Source of the DNA: Mycobacterium florentinum
Lineage (GTDB): Bacteria; Actinomycetota; Actinomycetes; Mycobacteriales; Mycobacteriaceae
Assembly: GCF_010730355.1 (NCBI RefSeq)
Contig: NZ_AP022576.1
Coordinates: 372,001 to 436,000 of the forward strand
Direction: 5' to 3'
DNA: 64,000 bases
This document shows, one piece after another, positions 44,522 to 53,248 of the stretch (the stretch's first letter is position 1; the number at the start of each line of letters is the position of its first letter). The notes under the pieces were generated by a model. That model saw only the letters and a program-made list of their open reading frames with translations. It searched no databases and was not told where the DNA came from. The translations under genes were made by a program, and so were the position numbers.

Positions 44522-44874
44522 AGCCGGATCCGCAGATCCTCGACGACCAGGCGCTGGTAGTCCACGTGCGCGGGCTCGGGCTTGTCGTATTGACCGGGTG
44601 TGGCCACGGCGGGGCGATCAACATCGCGCGCCACGCGATGCGGCTCACCGGTGTCGATCGGTTGCACGGCCTGCTCGGCGGCTTTCACCTGACCGGTCCC
44701 GGCTTCGAGCCGATCATCGAACCCACCGTCGACGTGCTCGTCGAGTTGTCCCCCGGTCTCGTGGTCCCGGCGCACTGCACTGGATGGCGCGCCCAGCACC
44801 GCTTCGCCGCATCGCTGCCGGACGCTTTCGTGCCCAACGCCGTCGGTACCTCGTTCGTGCTCGCCGCCGCATAG
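44522..44874 (+). pseudogene. 5'-truncated metallo-beta-lactamase-fold protein
   Basis: The C-terminal part of an MBL-fold hydrolase: PDPQILDDQALVVHVRGLGL, VVLTGCGHGGAINI, HGLLGGFHLTGP and VVPAHCTGWRAQHRF, with the late metal-ligand His residues. The N-terminal HxHxDH motif is missing. The fragment begins within a few bases of where the methyltransferase remnant starts on the other strand, so both lost their 5' ends in one event. Confidence 0.7.
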
Positions 44875-44942
44875 ATCTGGAATACTAAGTGCCACAATAA
44901 CGTTCGCTTGTCGACCCGTTAGCGCGGGTGTACCGTGCCGCC

Positions 44943-45410
44943 ATGAGGAATAGATTCAAGACGTGCGCGGCCGTATCAGCCGCCGCGCTGATCATCAGTG
45001 GGAGCCCATCCATCGCGCCGCGCAGTACTGCCGACGGGTGTGGCGATGTCGCTCCGGCTCTGGTGCCTCCGAGCGGCTCTGCCGGTCCCGTGCCGGTGCC
45101 GCAAGCGCCGTCGGGCAATCCGCCGTGGCTTGCGGCGGTGCAACAGCACGACCCTCAATTTGGCGCCTCGTATCAAGGGATGCGGGAGCGGATCCTCAAA
45201 GACGGTGCCATTCCAGCCAAGTACAAGTTCCTGATGGGGATGGTCACCGACACGATCGCCGCGCATCCCGATGGTGTCAGGTCGCTCGCCGACAACGCTC
45301 GCGCCGCGGGCGCATCGGAGGCTGAAATCACCGAGGCGGTCGAAGTCGGATACCTCTACGGCGGTACCGCCGCGCTCGTGATGGGCGTCAACGCTTTCCC
45401 GGGCAACTGA
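44943..45410 (+). CDS. Exported CMD-like helical protein without CxxC
   Basis: A 155-residue protein with a signal peptide (MRNRFKTCAAVSAAALIISG) and a Pro-rich linker, then a helical region (PAKYKFLMGMVTDTIAAHPD, SLADNARAAGASEAEITEAV, LYGGTAALVMGVNAF) resembling a carboxymuconolactone-decarboxylase fold. The AhpD-type CxxC is absent (HPDG at the place), so redox activity is unlikely. Start ATG 44943. Family assignment is tentative. Confidence 0.6.
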   Translation: MRNRFKTCAAVSAAALIISGSPSIAPRSTADGCGDVAPALVPPSGSAGPVPVPQAPSGNPPWLAAVQQHDPQFGASYQGMRERILKDGAIPAKYKFLMGMVTDTIAAHPDGVRSLADNARAAGASEAEITEAVEVGYLYGGTAALVMGVNAFPGN

Positions 45411-45449
45411 TCGTGGGAAAGGAATCCAACGTGCCCTTATTCTGAGCAC

Positions 45450-46400
45450 GTGCCATGGCGTGCCGAACCCCGACCGACAACGAGGGTTTGGCATGGCATC
45501 GGCCTGACGGCGTTTCTTTCGATGCTCGTCCTCTATGCGGGGGCGGGGTACTTCTACGATGCGGGATTCAGCCATGGGTTTCTTTGGGTTCTCGGCGGCG
45601 GCGTCGTCGTTGCGGGGATCGTCGCGTTCGTCGGCCGGTGGCGAGGTTGGCAAGAGCGGCGCGCCCTGTTGTTCGGGTGGCCGGTGGCGTCGTTGCTCGC
45701 GACGGTTCTGGTTGGCGCGGTTGCGCCGGCTGCGACCCGGAACCTTCCCGGCATAATCACCGTCACGTTCGGCTATATCGGCCTCACCTGCTCGCGCTGG
45801 CGCTCGCTCGCTTTCGTCCCGCTCGGTGTTGTGGCGTTCGTCGTCGGTGGCAGCAAGGTCCTGCCGGGTGCGTTGACCACCGTCGTGTTGGCCGCGGCCA
45901 TGTGGGTGATCGTCGCGGAGGTCCCGGCGTGGCTCATCTCGCAACTCGAGGAGCAAAGCGCGCTGCTGCGCAAGATCGCGCACACCGACGCGCTGACCCA
46001 ACTGTTCGATCGCAGCACGCTCGGACCGCAGTTGACAGCGCACGCCAACACTTCGGCCGTGGTGCTTATCGACCTCGATAACTTCAAGCGCTACAACGAC
46101 GGTCACGGCCACGAGGCCGGCGACGATCTTTTGATCGCCTTCGCCGACGCGATCCGATGGTCGGTCCGCAACGAGGATGTCGCCTTCCGTATCGGCGGCG
46201 ACGAATTCCTGCTGATGCTTGTCGACGCCGACCGCACCGAGGCCGAGCAGGTCCTGGATCGGCTTCGGCATCGCTGGGCCGAATTCGGCGAACCGGTGGG
46301 CTTCAGCGCTGGGATCGCTTCCGGGGAGCAAGATCTCATGCGACTCGCGGACGAGCACATGTATGCCGACAAGCGTTCCCGCGATTCGTCCGCCGACTAG
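45450..46400 (+). CDS. Membrane diguanylate cyclase
   Basis: A 316-residue protein: about five to six TM helices (15-160) forming a membrane sensor, a short helix, then a GGDEF domain. The active site is IGGDEF (249-253) with DLDNFKRYND upstream. The product-inhibition site RNED (240-243) lies exactly five residues before GGDEF, so feedback control is expected. It makes c-di-GMP at the inner membrane. Start GTG 45450. Its last 4 bases overlap the convergent SnoaL-like gene. Confidence 0.9.
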   Translation: MPWRAEPRPTTRVWHGIGLTAFLSMLVLYAGAGYFYDAGFSHGFLWVLGGGVVVAGIVAFVGRWRGWQERRALLFGWPVASLLATVLVGAVAPAATRNLPGIITVTFGYIGLTCSRWRSLAFVPLGVVAFVVGGSKVLPGALTTVVLAAAMWVIVAEVPAWLISQLEEQSALLRKIAHTDALTQLFDRSTLGPQLTAHANTSAVVLIDLDNFKRYNDGHGHEAGDDLLIAFADAIRWSVRNEDVAFRIGGDEFLLMLVDADRTEAEQVLDRLRHRWAEFGEPVGFSAGIASGEQDLMRLADEHMYADKRSRDSSAD

Positions 46401-46840
46401 GCGAGCGCGTCGAACATGTGGGCCGCTTCGATGCCGATCTGCTTTGCGACGTGGCTGGTGTCCCAATACTCACGCCAGTGGGTGATTGCACCGTCGCGGA
46501 CCTCGAAGACCGCAATGACGTGGAACGTGACGGGCTGGCCACCGCCCAACGCATTCACGTCGATTCGTTCGACGACGACGGTGTCACCGGTCGACACAAT
46601 GGTGCGGATTTCGCTCCCCTCGATCATTCCCGTCGAGAGGCTGTTGTGCTTCTCCAGCTCGGCGCGTGCGGCGTCGCGTCCGGAGATCACGGGCGAGAGC
46701 GGCACATGGAGCTGCCACACGAAGTCCTCGGCCACCAGGGCGATCGCCGCGTCGATGTCGATGGTCTGCCCGTAGAAGGCATGGACGAAGTCGAGCACCA
46801 GCTGCTCGGTGTCGTTCTTTGCGGCAACGCTGTGTGGCAT
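46397..46840 (-). CDS. SnoaL/NTF2-like (limonene-epoxide-hydrolase-like) protein
   Basis: A 147-residue cone-shaped NTF2 fold: LVLDFVHAFYGQTIDIDAAIALVAEDFVW, VVVERIDVNAL, VFEVRDGAITHWREYWD. The R...D residues in ERIDV and WREYWD are those used in limonene-epoxide hydrolases, so epoxide hydrolysis is possible. There is no signal. Stand-alone gene, convergent with the cyclase. Confidence 0.75.
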   Translation of the reverse strand: MPHSVAAKNDTEQLVLDFVHAFYGQTIDIDAAIALVAEDFVWQLHVPLSPVISGRDAARAELEKHNSLSTGMIEGSEIRTIVSTGDTVVVERIDVNALGGGQPVTFHVIAVFEVRDGAITHWREYWDTSHVAKQIGIEAAHMFDALA

Positions 46841-47030
46841 GGTCTCTTCCTTTGCTAGTCGCCGGTCTCGTCGAATGCAGCCAGCGGGCTGCCAGTGCGT
46901 AAGCTGGTGGAGACTCTACGCCTAAATAAACTGGTTGATTTAATCCTCTTCCAAATCTGGTGTAGACATTCGTGGTTGTCATGTGATTGATCCGAGGCAT
47001 AGCGTCGTTTGTGATCCATAAGGTGCCTAT

Positions 47031-48665
47031 ATGTATCGGCAGATCCTTGATCCACTCGCTCACTCTCTGGGTTTGAGTTCACTCGTCGCGGCCGTGCCAT
47101 TGGCGATGCTCTTCGTGATGCTTGGCGTTTTGCGTTTGCGAGCGTGGATGGCTTCACTGCTCTCGCTGGCCGTGGCGGTCGCGATCGCGGTTGCCGTGTA
47201 CCGCATGCCAATCGGCCAGGCGCTGTTGGCCGGTGGCCAGGGCGCCGTCTTCGGGTTCTTCCCGATCCTCTGGATCGTGATCAACGCGATCTGGGTTTAC
47301 CAGATGACCGTGCAGACAGGACATTTCGACGTGCTGCGGCGCAGTTTCGCAAGCGTCAGCGACGATCACCGCATCCAGGCGATCATTATCGCGTTTTCCT
47401 TCGGCGCACTGCTCGAAGCGTTGGCCGGATTCGGCGCGCCGGTGGCGGTCACCTCGGTGATGCTGCTCGCCCTGGGCTTCAAGCCGCTCAAGGCCGCCGT
47501 GCTCGCGCTGGTCGCCAACACCGCGCCGGTCGCCTTCGGGGCGATGGCCACACCGATCATCACGCTCGGCAAGGTTTCCGGACTGTCCAGTGACGCGCTC
47601 GGCGCGATGGTCGGGCGTCAAACCCCCATCATGGCCGTCTTCGTCCCACTGGCCCTGGTGGCTATCGCCGACGGTCGCCGCGGAATTCGGGAGACCTGGC
47701 CCGCGGCCGTGACCGCCGGCGTGGTGTTCGGCATCGGTCAGTACGCCACCTCGAACTTCGTGTCCGTGCCGCTGGCCGACGTGGTGGCCTCGTTGCTATC
47801 CGCCGGTGCCGTGGTGTTGCTGCTGCGCGTCACGCGTCCGCAAACGGTACGGCGCGCGGCGGTGGTCGCGGGCGGTGCGGCCGACACGCTATCCCCCGAA
47901 TTCGAAGCCAACCTCGGGCGGCCGGAATCACGCGCCGAGGTGGCCCGCGCCTACGCGCCCTACGCGATCATCATTGCCATCTTCGTGATCTGTCAGATCG
48001 CGGCGGTGAAGCGGTATCTCGAACACGCGACCTTCATCGTGCACTGGCCGGGACTGCACTTGATCACCGCCAAGGGCGGCCCATCGGCGCTTCCGAGCTT
48101 CACCTTCAATCTGCTGACCACGCCGGGCACCCAGATGCTCGTGGCGGGCATCGTTTCCATGGTGGTGCTGCGCCTGTCGGTGGCCGGCGCGATCAAGGCC
48201 TACGGGGCGACGCTGTATCAGCTCCGCTGGGCAATCATCACCGTAATGGCAGTTCTGGCACTGGCTTTCGTGATGAACGCCTCCGGCCAGACCATCACTT
48301 TGGGCACCTGGATGGCCGGGGCGGGGGGCGCTTTCGCGCTGCTCTCCCCCATTCTCGGTTGGCTCGGTGTCGCGGTTACCGGGTCCGATACCTCGTCGAA
48401 CTCCCTATTCGGTGCCCTCCAGGTGACCGCGGCCGCCAAGGCGGGGCTCTCTCCGCTGCTGATGGTCGCGGGCAACAGCTCCGGTGGTGTGCTGGGCAAG
48501 ATGATCTCGCCGCAGAACCTCGCGATCGCGGCCGCGGCGGTCGACGTACACGGAAAAGAAGGCGACATTTTCCGCAGGGTTCTGTTGTGGAGCGTGGTGT
48601 TCCTGGTCTTCATTTGCATCCTGTCGGGACTGCAGGCATCGGTGCTGTCCTGGATGGTGTCTTGA
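47031..48665 (+). CDS. lldP: L-lactate permease (LctP/LldP family)
   Basis: A 544-residue transporter with 12-14 TM helices. Family stretches are FGALLEALAGFGAPVAVTSVML, NTAPVAFGAMATPI, LGWLGVAVTGSDTSSNSLFG and GNSSGGVLGKMISPQNLAIA. It imports lactate or glycolate with protons. AAGGTG five bases before ATG 47031 supports the start. No lactate dehydrogenase gene adjoins it; the AT-rich 190 bases upstream hold its promoter. Confidence 0.92.
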   Translation: MYRQILDPLAHSLGLSSLVAAVPLAMLFVMLGVLRLRAWMASLLSLAVAVAIAVAVYRMPIGQALLAGGQGAVFGFFPILWIVINAIWVYQMTVQTGHFDVLRRSFASVSDDHRIQAIIIAFSFGALLEALAGFGAPVAVTSVMLLALGFKPLKAAVLALVANTAPVAFGAMATPIITLGKVSGLSSDALGAMVGRQTPIMAVFVPLALVAIADGRRGIRETWPAAVTAGVVFGIGQYATSNFVSVPLADVVASLLSAGAVVLLLRVTRPQTVRRAAVVAGGAADTLSPEFEANLGRPESRAEVARAYAPYAIIIAIFVICQIAAVKRYLEHATFIVHWPGLHLITAKGGPSALPSFTFNLLTTPGTQMLVAGIVSMVVLRLSVAGAIKAYGATLYQLRWAIITVMAVLALAFVMNASGQTITLGTWMAGAGGAFALLSPILGWLGVAVTGSDTSSNSLFGALQVTAAAKAGLSPLLMVAGNSSGGVLGKMISPQNLAIAAAAVDVHGKEGDIFRRVLLWSVVFLVFICILSGLQASVLSWMVS

Positions 48666-48680
48666 TGCAGGCCCGCGTGA

Positions 48681-50180
48681 CTAGGCTCTGTTTTCGCGCC
48701 AGCCCCGCTCGAACGGCAACCGCCACGCGTTGGGCGCGATCAATTGGTGAATAGCGTTGGGGCCCCACGTCCCGGGCGGGTACACCTTGGCCGGCGGCGG
48801 GTCGTCGAGCAGCGCTTGCGAACGCTCCCATAGTGATTCGATGCCCTCGGCGGTGGTGAACAGCGTGTGGTCGCCGCGCATCGCATCGAGAAAGAGCCGC
48901 TCGTAGGCCTCCAGCGTCTGGTCCGCGGTGTCGATCTCCTGCGACGAGAACTGCATCGACAACTTGTCGAGCTTCATCCCGGGGCCGGGCCGCTTGCCGT
49001 AGAAGGACAGCGACACCTTCGAGTTGTCGGCGAGGTCGAATGTCAGGTGGTCGGGTCCCTGGGTTCCCACTCCTGACCCCGGCGGGAACATGCTGCGCGG
49101 AGCTTCTTTGAAGGCGATGGAGATGATGCGGATGCCTTCCGCCATCTTCTTGCCGGTGCGTAGGTAGATCGGCACCCCGGCCCAGCGCCAGTTGTCGATG
49201 CCGACCTTGAGCGCGATGAAGGTCTCGGTGTCGGAATCGTCTGCCACTCCGGGCTCCCCGCGGTACCCGTTGTATTGGCCGCGCACCACATCGGAGCATT
49301 TCACCGGGAGCATCGAGCGGAACACCTTGTTCTTCTCTTCGCTGATGGCATAGGGCTCGAGGGCGGTCGGCGGCTCCATCACCACGAACGCCATCACCTG
49401 GAACAGGTGGGTCACCACCATGTCCTTGTAGGCGCCGGTGCTTTCGTAGAAGTTCGCCCGCTGATCCAGCCCCAGGGTTTCGGGAATGTCGATCTGAATG
49501 TGGTCGATGAAGTTGCGGTTCCAGATCGGCTCGAAGAGGCCGTTGGCGAAGCGGAACGCCAGGATGTTTTGGGCCGCTTCCTTGCCCAGGAAATGGTCGA
49601 TGCGGAAAATCTGCGATTCGTCGAACGTCTCGTGCAGGAAGTCGTTGAGGGCCACTGCGCTTTTCAAGTCGGTGCCGAACGGTTTTTCCATCACCACTCG
49701 GGAGCGCTCGACGAGATTCGCGTCGCTCAGCATGGTGATGACGTCACGGGCCGCTTTCGGCGGGACTGACAAGTAGTGCAGGCGACGCACTTTCGGCCCC
49801 AGGTTGCTTTCGGCTTCGGCGACCGCGGCGGCCAGCGCCGCGGGTCCGGCGCGCTGCGGGACGTAGCGCACGATCTTCGAGAAGTCGGCCCACTGTTCGG
49901 GCGTGAGCTTGTGGGTCCCATATGAATCGATCGCGTTCTTCGCGATGTCCCGGAACTCGTCGTCGCTCAACTCTTCCAGCGACGTCGCAACGACCTGGAT
50001 ATCGGGTGCCAGCTCGGACTGATCCAGATAAGCCAGGCCGGAGATCAGCTTGCGCTTCGCCAGGTCCCCCGTCGCACCGAACAGCACGATGACGTGGGGA
50101 TCGAGCGGGTCGTAGTCGTGGCGGCGCGGACGCGATTCCGGCGCCGGGTAAGAGATCGTCTGCGGTTTCTTATCGGCCAC
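48681..50180 (-). CDS. zwf: Glucose-6-phosphate 1-dehydrogenase
   Basis: A 499-residue G6PD: NADP motif VLFGATGDLAKRKL near 30-44, EKPFGTDL, the substrate/catalytic motif RIDHFLGKE, and FEPIWNRNFIDHIQI. First step of the oxidative pentose phosphate pathway, giving NADPH. GTG 50180 is preferred to the longer frame. It lies 112 bases downstream of an F420-type LLM oxidoreductase on the same strand. It differs from the zwf2-tal-tkt cluster setting, so it is probably zwf1. Confidence 0.93.
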   Translation of the reverse strand: MADKKPQTISYPAPESRPRRHDYDPLDPHVIVLFGATGDLAKRKLISGLAYLDQSELAPDIQVVATSLEELSDDEFRDIAKNAIDSYGTHKLTPEQWADFSKIVRYVPQRAGPAALAAAVAEAESNLGPKVRRLHYLSVPPKAARDVITMLSDANLVERSRVVMEKPFGTDLKSAVALNDFLHETFDESQIFRIDHFLGKEAAQNILAFRFANGLFEPIWNRNFIDHIQIDIPETLGLDQRANFYESTGAYKDMVVTHLFQVMAFVVMEPPTALEPYAISEEKNKVFRSMLPVKCSDVVRGQYNGYRGEPGVADDSDTETFIALKVGIDNWRWAGVPIYLRTGKKMAEGIRIISIAFKEAPRSMFPPGSGVGTQGPDHLTFDLADNSKVSLSFYGKRPGPGMKLDKLSMQFSSQEIDTADQTLEAYERLFLDAMRGDHTLFTTAEGIESLWERSQALLDDPPPAKVYPPGTWGPNAIHQLIAPNAWRLPFERGWRENRA

Positions 50181-50292
50181 GCCCGTGATACTTCCACTGT
50201 CGCGCTGTCTGCGCAGCCGCTGCCGTCGGATCAACTTCTCCAAAATCAGAAGTTCATCTCCGATCGGTAGCGAACTCTGTTTTCAGCGACCG

Positions 50293-51147
50293 CTATTGCT
50301 TGCGCCAGGCGAGCATCTTCTCCAGCTCCGAGAAGTCATATCCGCGTTCATCAGGGTGGATTTCGGTGGTGAACAGCGTGACGCCCTCACCGAGGAAGGC
50401 GTCGGCGGTCTTGGCGTCGGTCCACGCCATCGCGCGTTCGATGCCGGCCTCGTCGCGCCCGGCGTCGGTCGCAAGTTGCTTGAGGAGTTCGTTTTTGCGG
50501 CGGAATTCGTCGATCGGTTCGAAGCTGTGCCAGATGTGGGCGTGGCGCGCCGCGGCGGGAATGGTGCGCCGCTCACCGCCTCCTCCGATCAGGATCGGGA
50601 TCTGACGCAGCGGGCTGGGAGTCAAATGGTTGAGCCGATATTCGATGCGCTCCAACCCCGCGTCGAACTGGTCCATCCTCGATCGCACCGTGCCGTATTC
50701 GTAGCCGTAGGCGATGAAGTCTTGCGGATACCAGCCGGCCCCCAGGCCCAGTATCAATCGCCCGCCGCTGATGTGATCGACGGTGCGCGCCATATCCGCA
50801 ACCAGGTCGGGGTTGCGATAGGGCATGCCACTGACCAGCAGCCCGATCTCGGCTCGGCTGGTGATCTCGCCCCACGACGCCAGCGCGGTCCAGGCTTCGA
50901 AGTTGTTGACCTCCGGCTGTTCATCCTGGAGCACCGGAGCGCCGTCGACGATGTCGACGAAGGGTTTGTGAAAGTGGTCGTAGCCGAAGATCGCGTCGGC
51001 GCCGAGCTCCTCGGCGCGCAGCACCGCCTGCCGCCACGTGCGGTAGTCCGGTGTCCCGCCGGCCCACAGCTGCACGCCTATCCGCACCGGACCCGACCGG
51101 TCTGCGGATACCGCGGCGGCCTGGGACCCGCTCGTTGAGTCGGTCAC
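50293..51147 (-). CDS. LLM-class F420-dependent oxidoreductase
   Basis: A 284-residue luciferase-like TIM-barrel enzyme: RIGVQLWAGGTPDYRTWRQ, DAIFGYDHFHKP, DHISGGRLILGLGAGWYPQDF and IPILIGGGGERR. These are typical of mycobacterial F420H2-dependent reductases/dehydrogenases. Start GTG 51147 with AAGGAA upstream. The zwf gene follows in the same orientation, which suggests a redox-cofactor theme but not a shared pathway. Confidence 0.87.
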   Translation of the reverse strand: MTDSTSGSQAAAVSADRSGPVRIGVQLWAGGTPDYRTWRQAVLRAEELGADAIFGYDHFHKPFVDIVDGAPVLQDEQPEVNNFEAWTALASWGEITSRAEIGLLVSGMPYRNPDLVADMARTVDHISGGRLILGLGAGWYPQDFIAYGYEYGTVRSRMDQFDAGLERIEYRLNHLTPSPLRQIPILIGGGGERRTIPAAARHAHIWHSFEPIDEFRRKNELLKQLATDAGRDEAGIERAMAWTDAKTADAFLGEGVTLFTTEIHPDERGYDFSELEKMLAWRKQ

Positions 51148-51340
51148 GTTTCCTTCCCTTTCGGAATCGCAGGACGGATCTTTACGGCGTCGCCGGATTA
51201 CCTAGCTCAAACTGAGCGAACATGCTGTTCCTTCCCGCCGGCAAGTACCTCATTCTGATAGATGCCGCCTTAGCCACCCCGCATCCGGGTAAAGCGAGCC
51301 GCCGGTACGGCCGTCTCGGTCGGTATGTCAGCATTTGAGA

Positions 51341-51982
51341 ATGAGTGCACTCAGGCTGGTTCGTATCGTTGGCGTCGCGGCAGTGATGATGTGGGGGCTG
51401 GTTAGCGCGCCGATCTCCCCGATCGCGTCCGCCGATCCCTGCTCCGACGTCGAGGTGGTGTTCGCTCGCGGCACCCATCAGGAGCCCGGCCTCGGCAACA
51501 TCGGTCAAGCCTTCGTCGACTCGCTGACCTCGCAGGTCGGCGGGAAGTCCGTCGGGGTCTACGCGGTCAACTACCCGGCCAACGACGATTACCACGCCAG
51601 CGCACCGGCCGGCGCTGACGACGCGAGCGGTCACATCCAGGGCACCGTCGCCAACTGCCCCAAGACGAAGCTCGTGCTCGGCGGGTACTCACAGGGCTCG
51701 ACGGTGATCGACCTGGCCACTCAGGCGATGCCGGCTCCGGTGGCTGACCATGTTGCCGCGGTCGCGCTCTTCGGCGAACCGACCAGTCAATTCTCCAGCG
51801 CGCTGTGGGGCGGCCAGCCGCTGCCGACGATCAACCCGATTTACAGCGGGAAGACGATCAGCCTGTGCGCGCAAGACGATCCGATCTGCTCCGCGGGCGG
51901 GAACATCATGGCGCACGTTTCGTATATTCAGTTGGGGATGACCGACCAGGCCGCAACCTTCGCGGCCAACCGGCTCCGCTAA
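51341..51982 (+). CDS. Secreted cutinase-family esterase, copy 1
   Basis: A 213-residue cutinase-like protein (CULP): signal peptide to about 32 (PISPIASADPC), FARGTHQEPG, nucleophile S118 in GGYSQGS, Asp in CAQDDPIC and His in AHVSYIQ. Cys pairs are conserved. It hydrolyses lipid esters outside the cell. ATG 51341 is listed; TTG 51335 is possible. A second cutinase is 3 kb away on the same strand. Confidence 0.92.
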   Translation: MSALRLVRIVGVAAVMMWGLVSAPISPIASADPCSDVEVVFARGTHQEPGLGNIGQAFVDSLTSQVGGKSVGVYAVNYPANDDYHASAPAGADDASGHIQGTVANCPKTKLVLGGYSQGSTVIDLATQAMPAPVADHVAAVALFGEPTSQFSSALWGGQPLPTINPIYSGKTISLCAQDDPICSAGGNIMAHVSYIQLGMTDQAATFAANRLR

Positions 51983-52069
51983 CGGTGTCGCCGCACAGCG
52001 TCGCACGGCGGATCGCAACCAATGGACCTGGTGCACGGGACAAGCAGCACTGCGAGTGAGGTTCCGCCG

Positions 52070-53248
52070 ATGAAATGCGTGCTGGTCGGCTATGGAAGTC
52101 GCGGCGACGTCGAGCCCTTGGCCGCCGCTGGCCGGGAGCTGATGCGACGCGGCCACCACGTGCAGATGGCCGTCGCGCCCAACATGGTGGCCTTCGTCGA
52201 ATCCGCGGGGTTGCCCGCGGTCGCGTACGGCCGGGACTCGCGGGAACAGATGGACTTCGCCGCGGCGTTCGTCGGCAAGATCTCGAACCCGGTCACCATG
52301 TGGGCCGAGATCGCCGAGCATGTCAACGAGGTCAAGTCCGAAAAGACTGCGACGCTGAGATCGGTGGCGGACGGAGCCGACCTGCTGGTCGCCGCCTTCA
52401 ACGAGCGCGGCCTGGCCGCCAATGTTGCTGAGTATCACGATATTCCGCTCGGCACGCTGCACTACTTCCCGGCGCGGATTTTGGCGTCCGGCGCATTCGG
52501 TCCGCAAATCACCAAGGACACCGACGACGCGCAGCGCCGCGCGCTCGGCTTACCGGAGGTCGCCGGGGACTCCGCCCCGCGCATGGTGGAGATCCAGGCC
52601 TATGACGAGATCTGCTTGCCGGGACCGGCGGCCGAATGGCTGGAATCGGATGCTGCGCCGCTCTTCGTCGGCGCGCTGACGCTGGGGCGGCCGAGCGACG
52701 CCGACGACGAGGTGTTGTCCTGGATCGCTGCCGGAACGCCGCCGATCTACTTCGGTTTCGGCAGCACACCGCTTGCATCCCCAGTGGAGACGATCGCGGT
52801 GATCGGCGCCGCCTGCGCGCGGCTGGGCGAGCGGGCGTTGATATGCACCGGCCCCAATGACGTCGCCGGCGCCCCGGACGCCGAGCACGTGAAAATCGTG
52901 GCCGAGGTGAACCATGCGGCCGTCTTTCCGGCCTGCCGCGCTGTCGTTCACCATGGCGGTGCCGGCGCTACGGCCGCGGGCCTGCGGGCCGGAGTTCCGA
53001 CGCTGGTGCTGTGGTTCTGGCTTGATCAGCCGGTCTGGGCGGATGGGGTCACCGAGCTGAAAGTTGGCTCCGGACGGGCCTTTATGGAAAGCACCCTGGA
53101 CTCGGTGACCGCGGACCTGCAGGGCATCCTCACTCCTGAGTGCGCGGCCCGGGCCCGCGAGGTCGCCGAGCTGATGAGCAAACCCGCCGAAAGCCTTGCG
53201 CGCGCAGTCGATTTCCTGGAAGAGGCCGCCCTCAAGCAGCCGCGATGA
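52070..53248 (+). CDS. GT1-family glycosyltransferase (UGT-like)
   Basis: A 392-residue GT-B enzyme: MKCVLVGYGSRGDVEPLAAAG at the start, the acceptor half, then YFGFGSTPL, the C-terminal donor motif HHGGAGATAAGLRAGVPTL and WFWLDQPVWA. It is similar to mycobacterial glycosyltransferases that decorate glycolipids or phenolics (Rv1524/Rv1526c type). ATG 52070. No glycopeptidolipid genes are nearby, so the acceptor is unknown. Confidence 0.88.
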   Translation: MKCVLVGYGSRGDVEPLAAAGRELMRRGHHVQMAVAPNMVAFVESAGLPAVAYGRDSREQMDFAAAFVGKISNPVTMWAEIAEHVNEVKSEKTATLRSVADGADLLVAAFNERGLAANVAEYHDIPLGTLHYFPARILASGAFGPQITKDTDDAQRRALGLPEVAGDSAPRMVEIQAYDEICLPGPAAEWLESDAAPLFVGALTLGRPSDADDEVLSWIAAGTPPIYFGFGSTPLASPVETIAVIGAACARLGERALICTGPNDVAGAPDAEHVKIVAEVNHAAVFPACRAVVHHGGAGATAAGLRAGVPTLVLWFWLDQPVWADGVTELKVGSGRAFMESTLDSVTADLQGILTPECAARAREVAELMSKPAESLARAVDFLEEAALKQPR

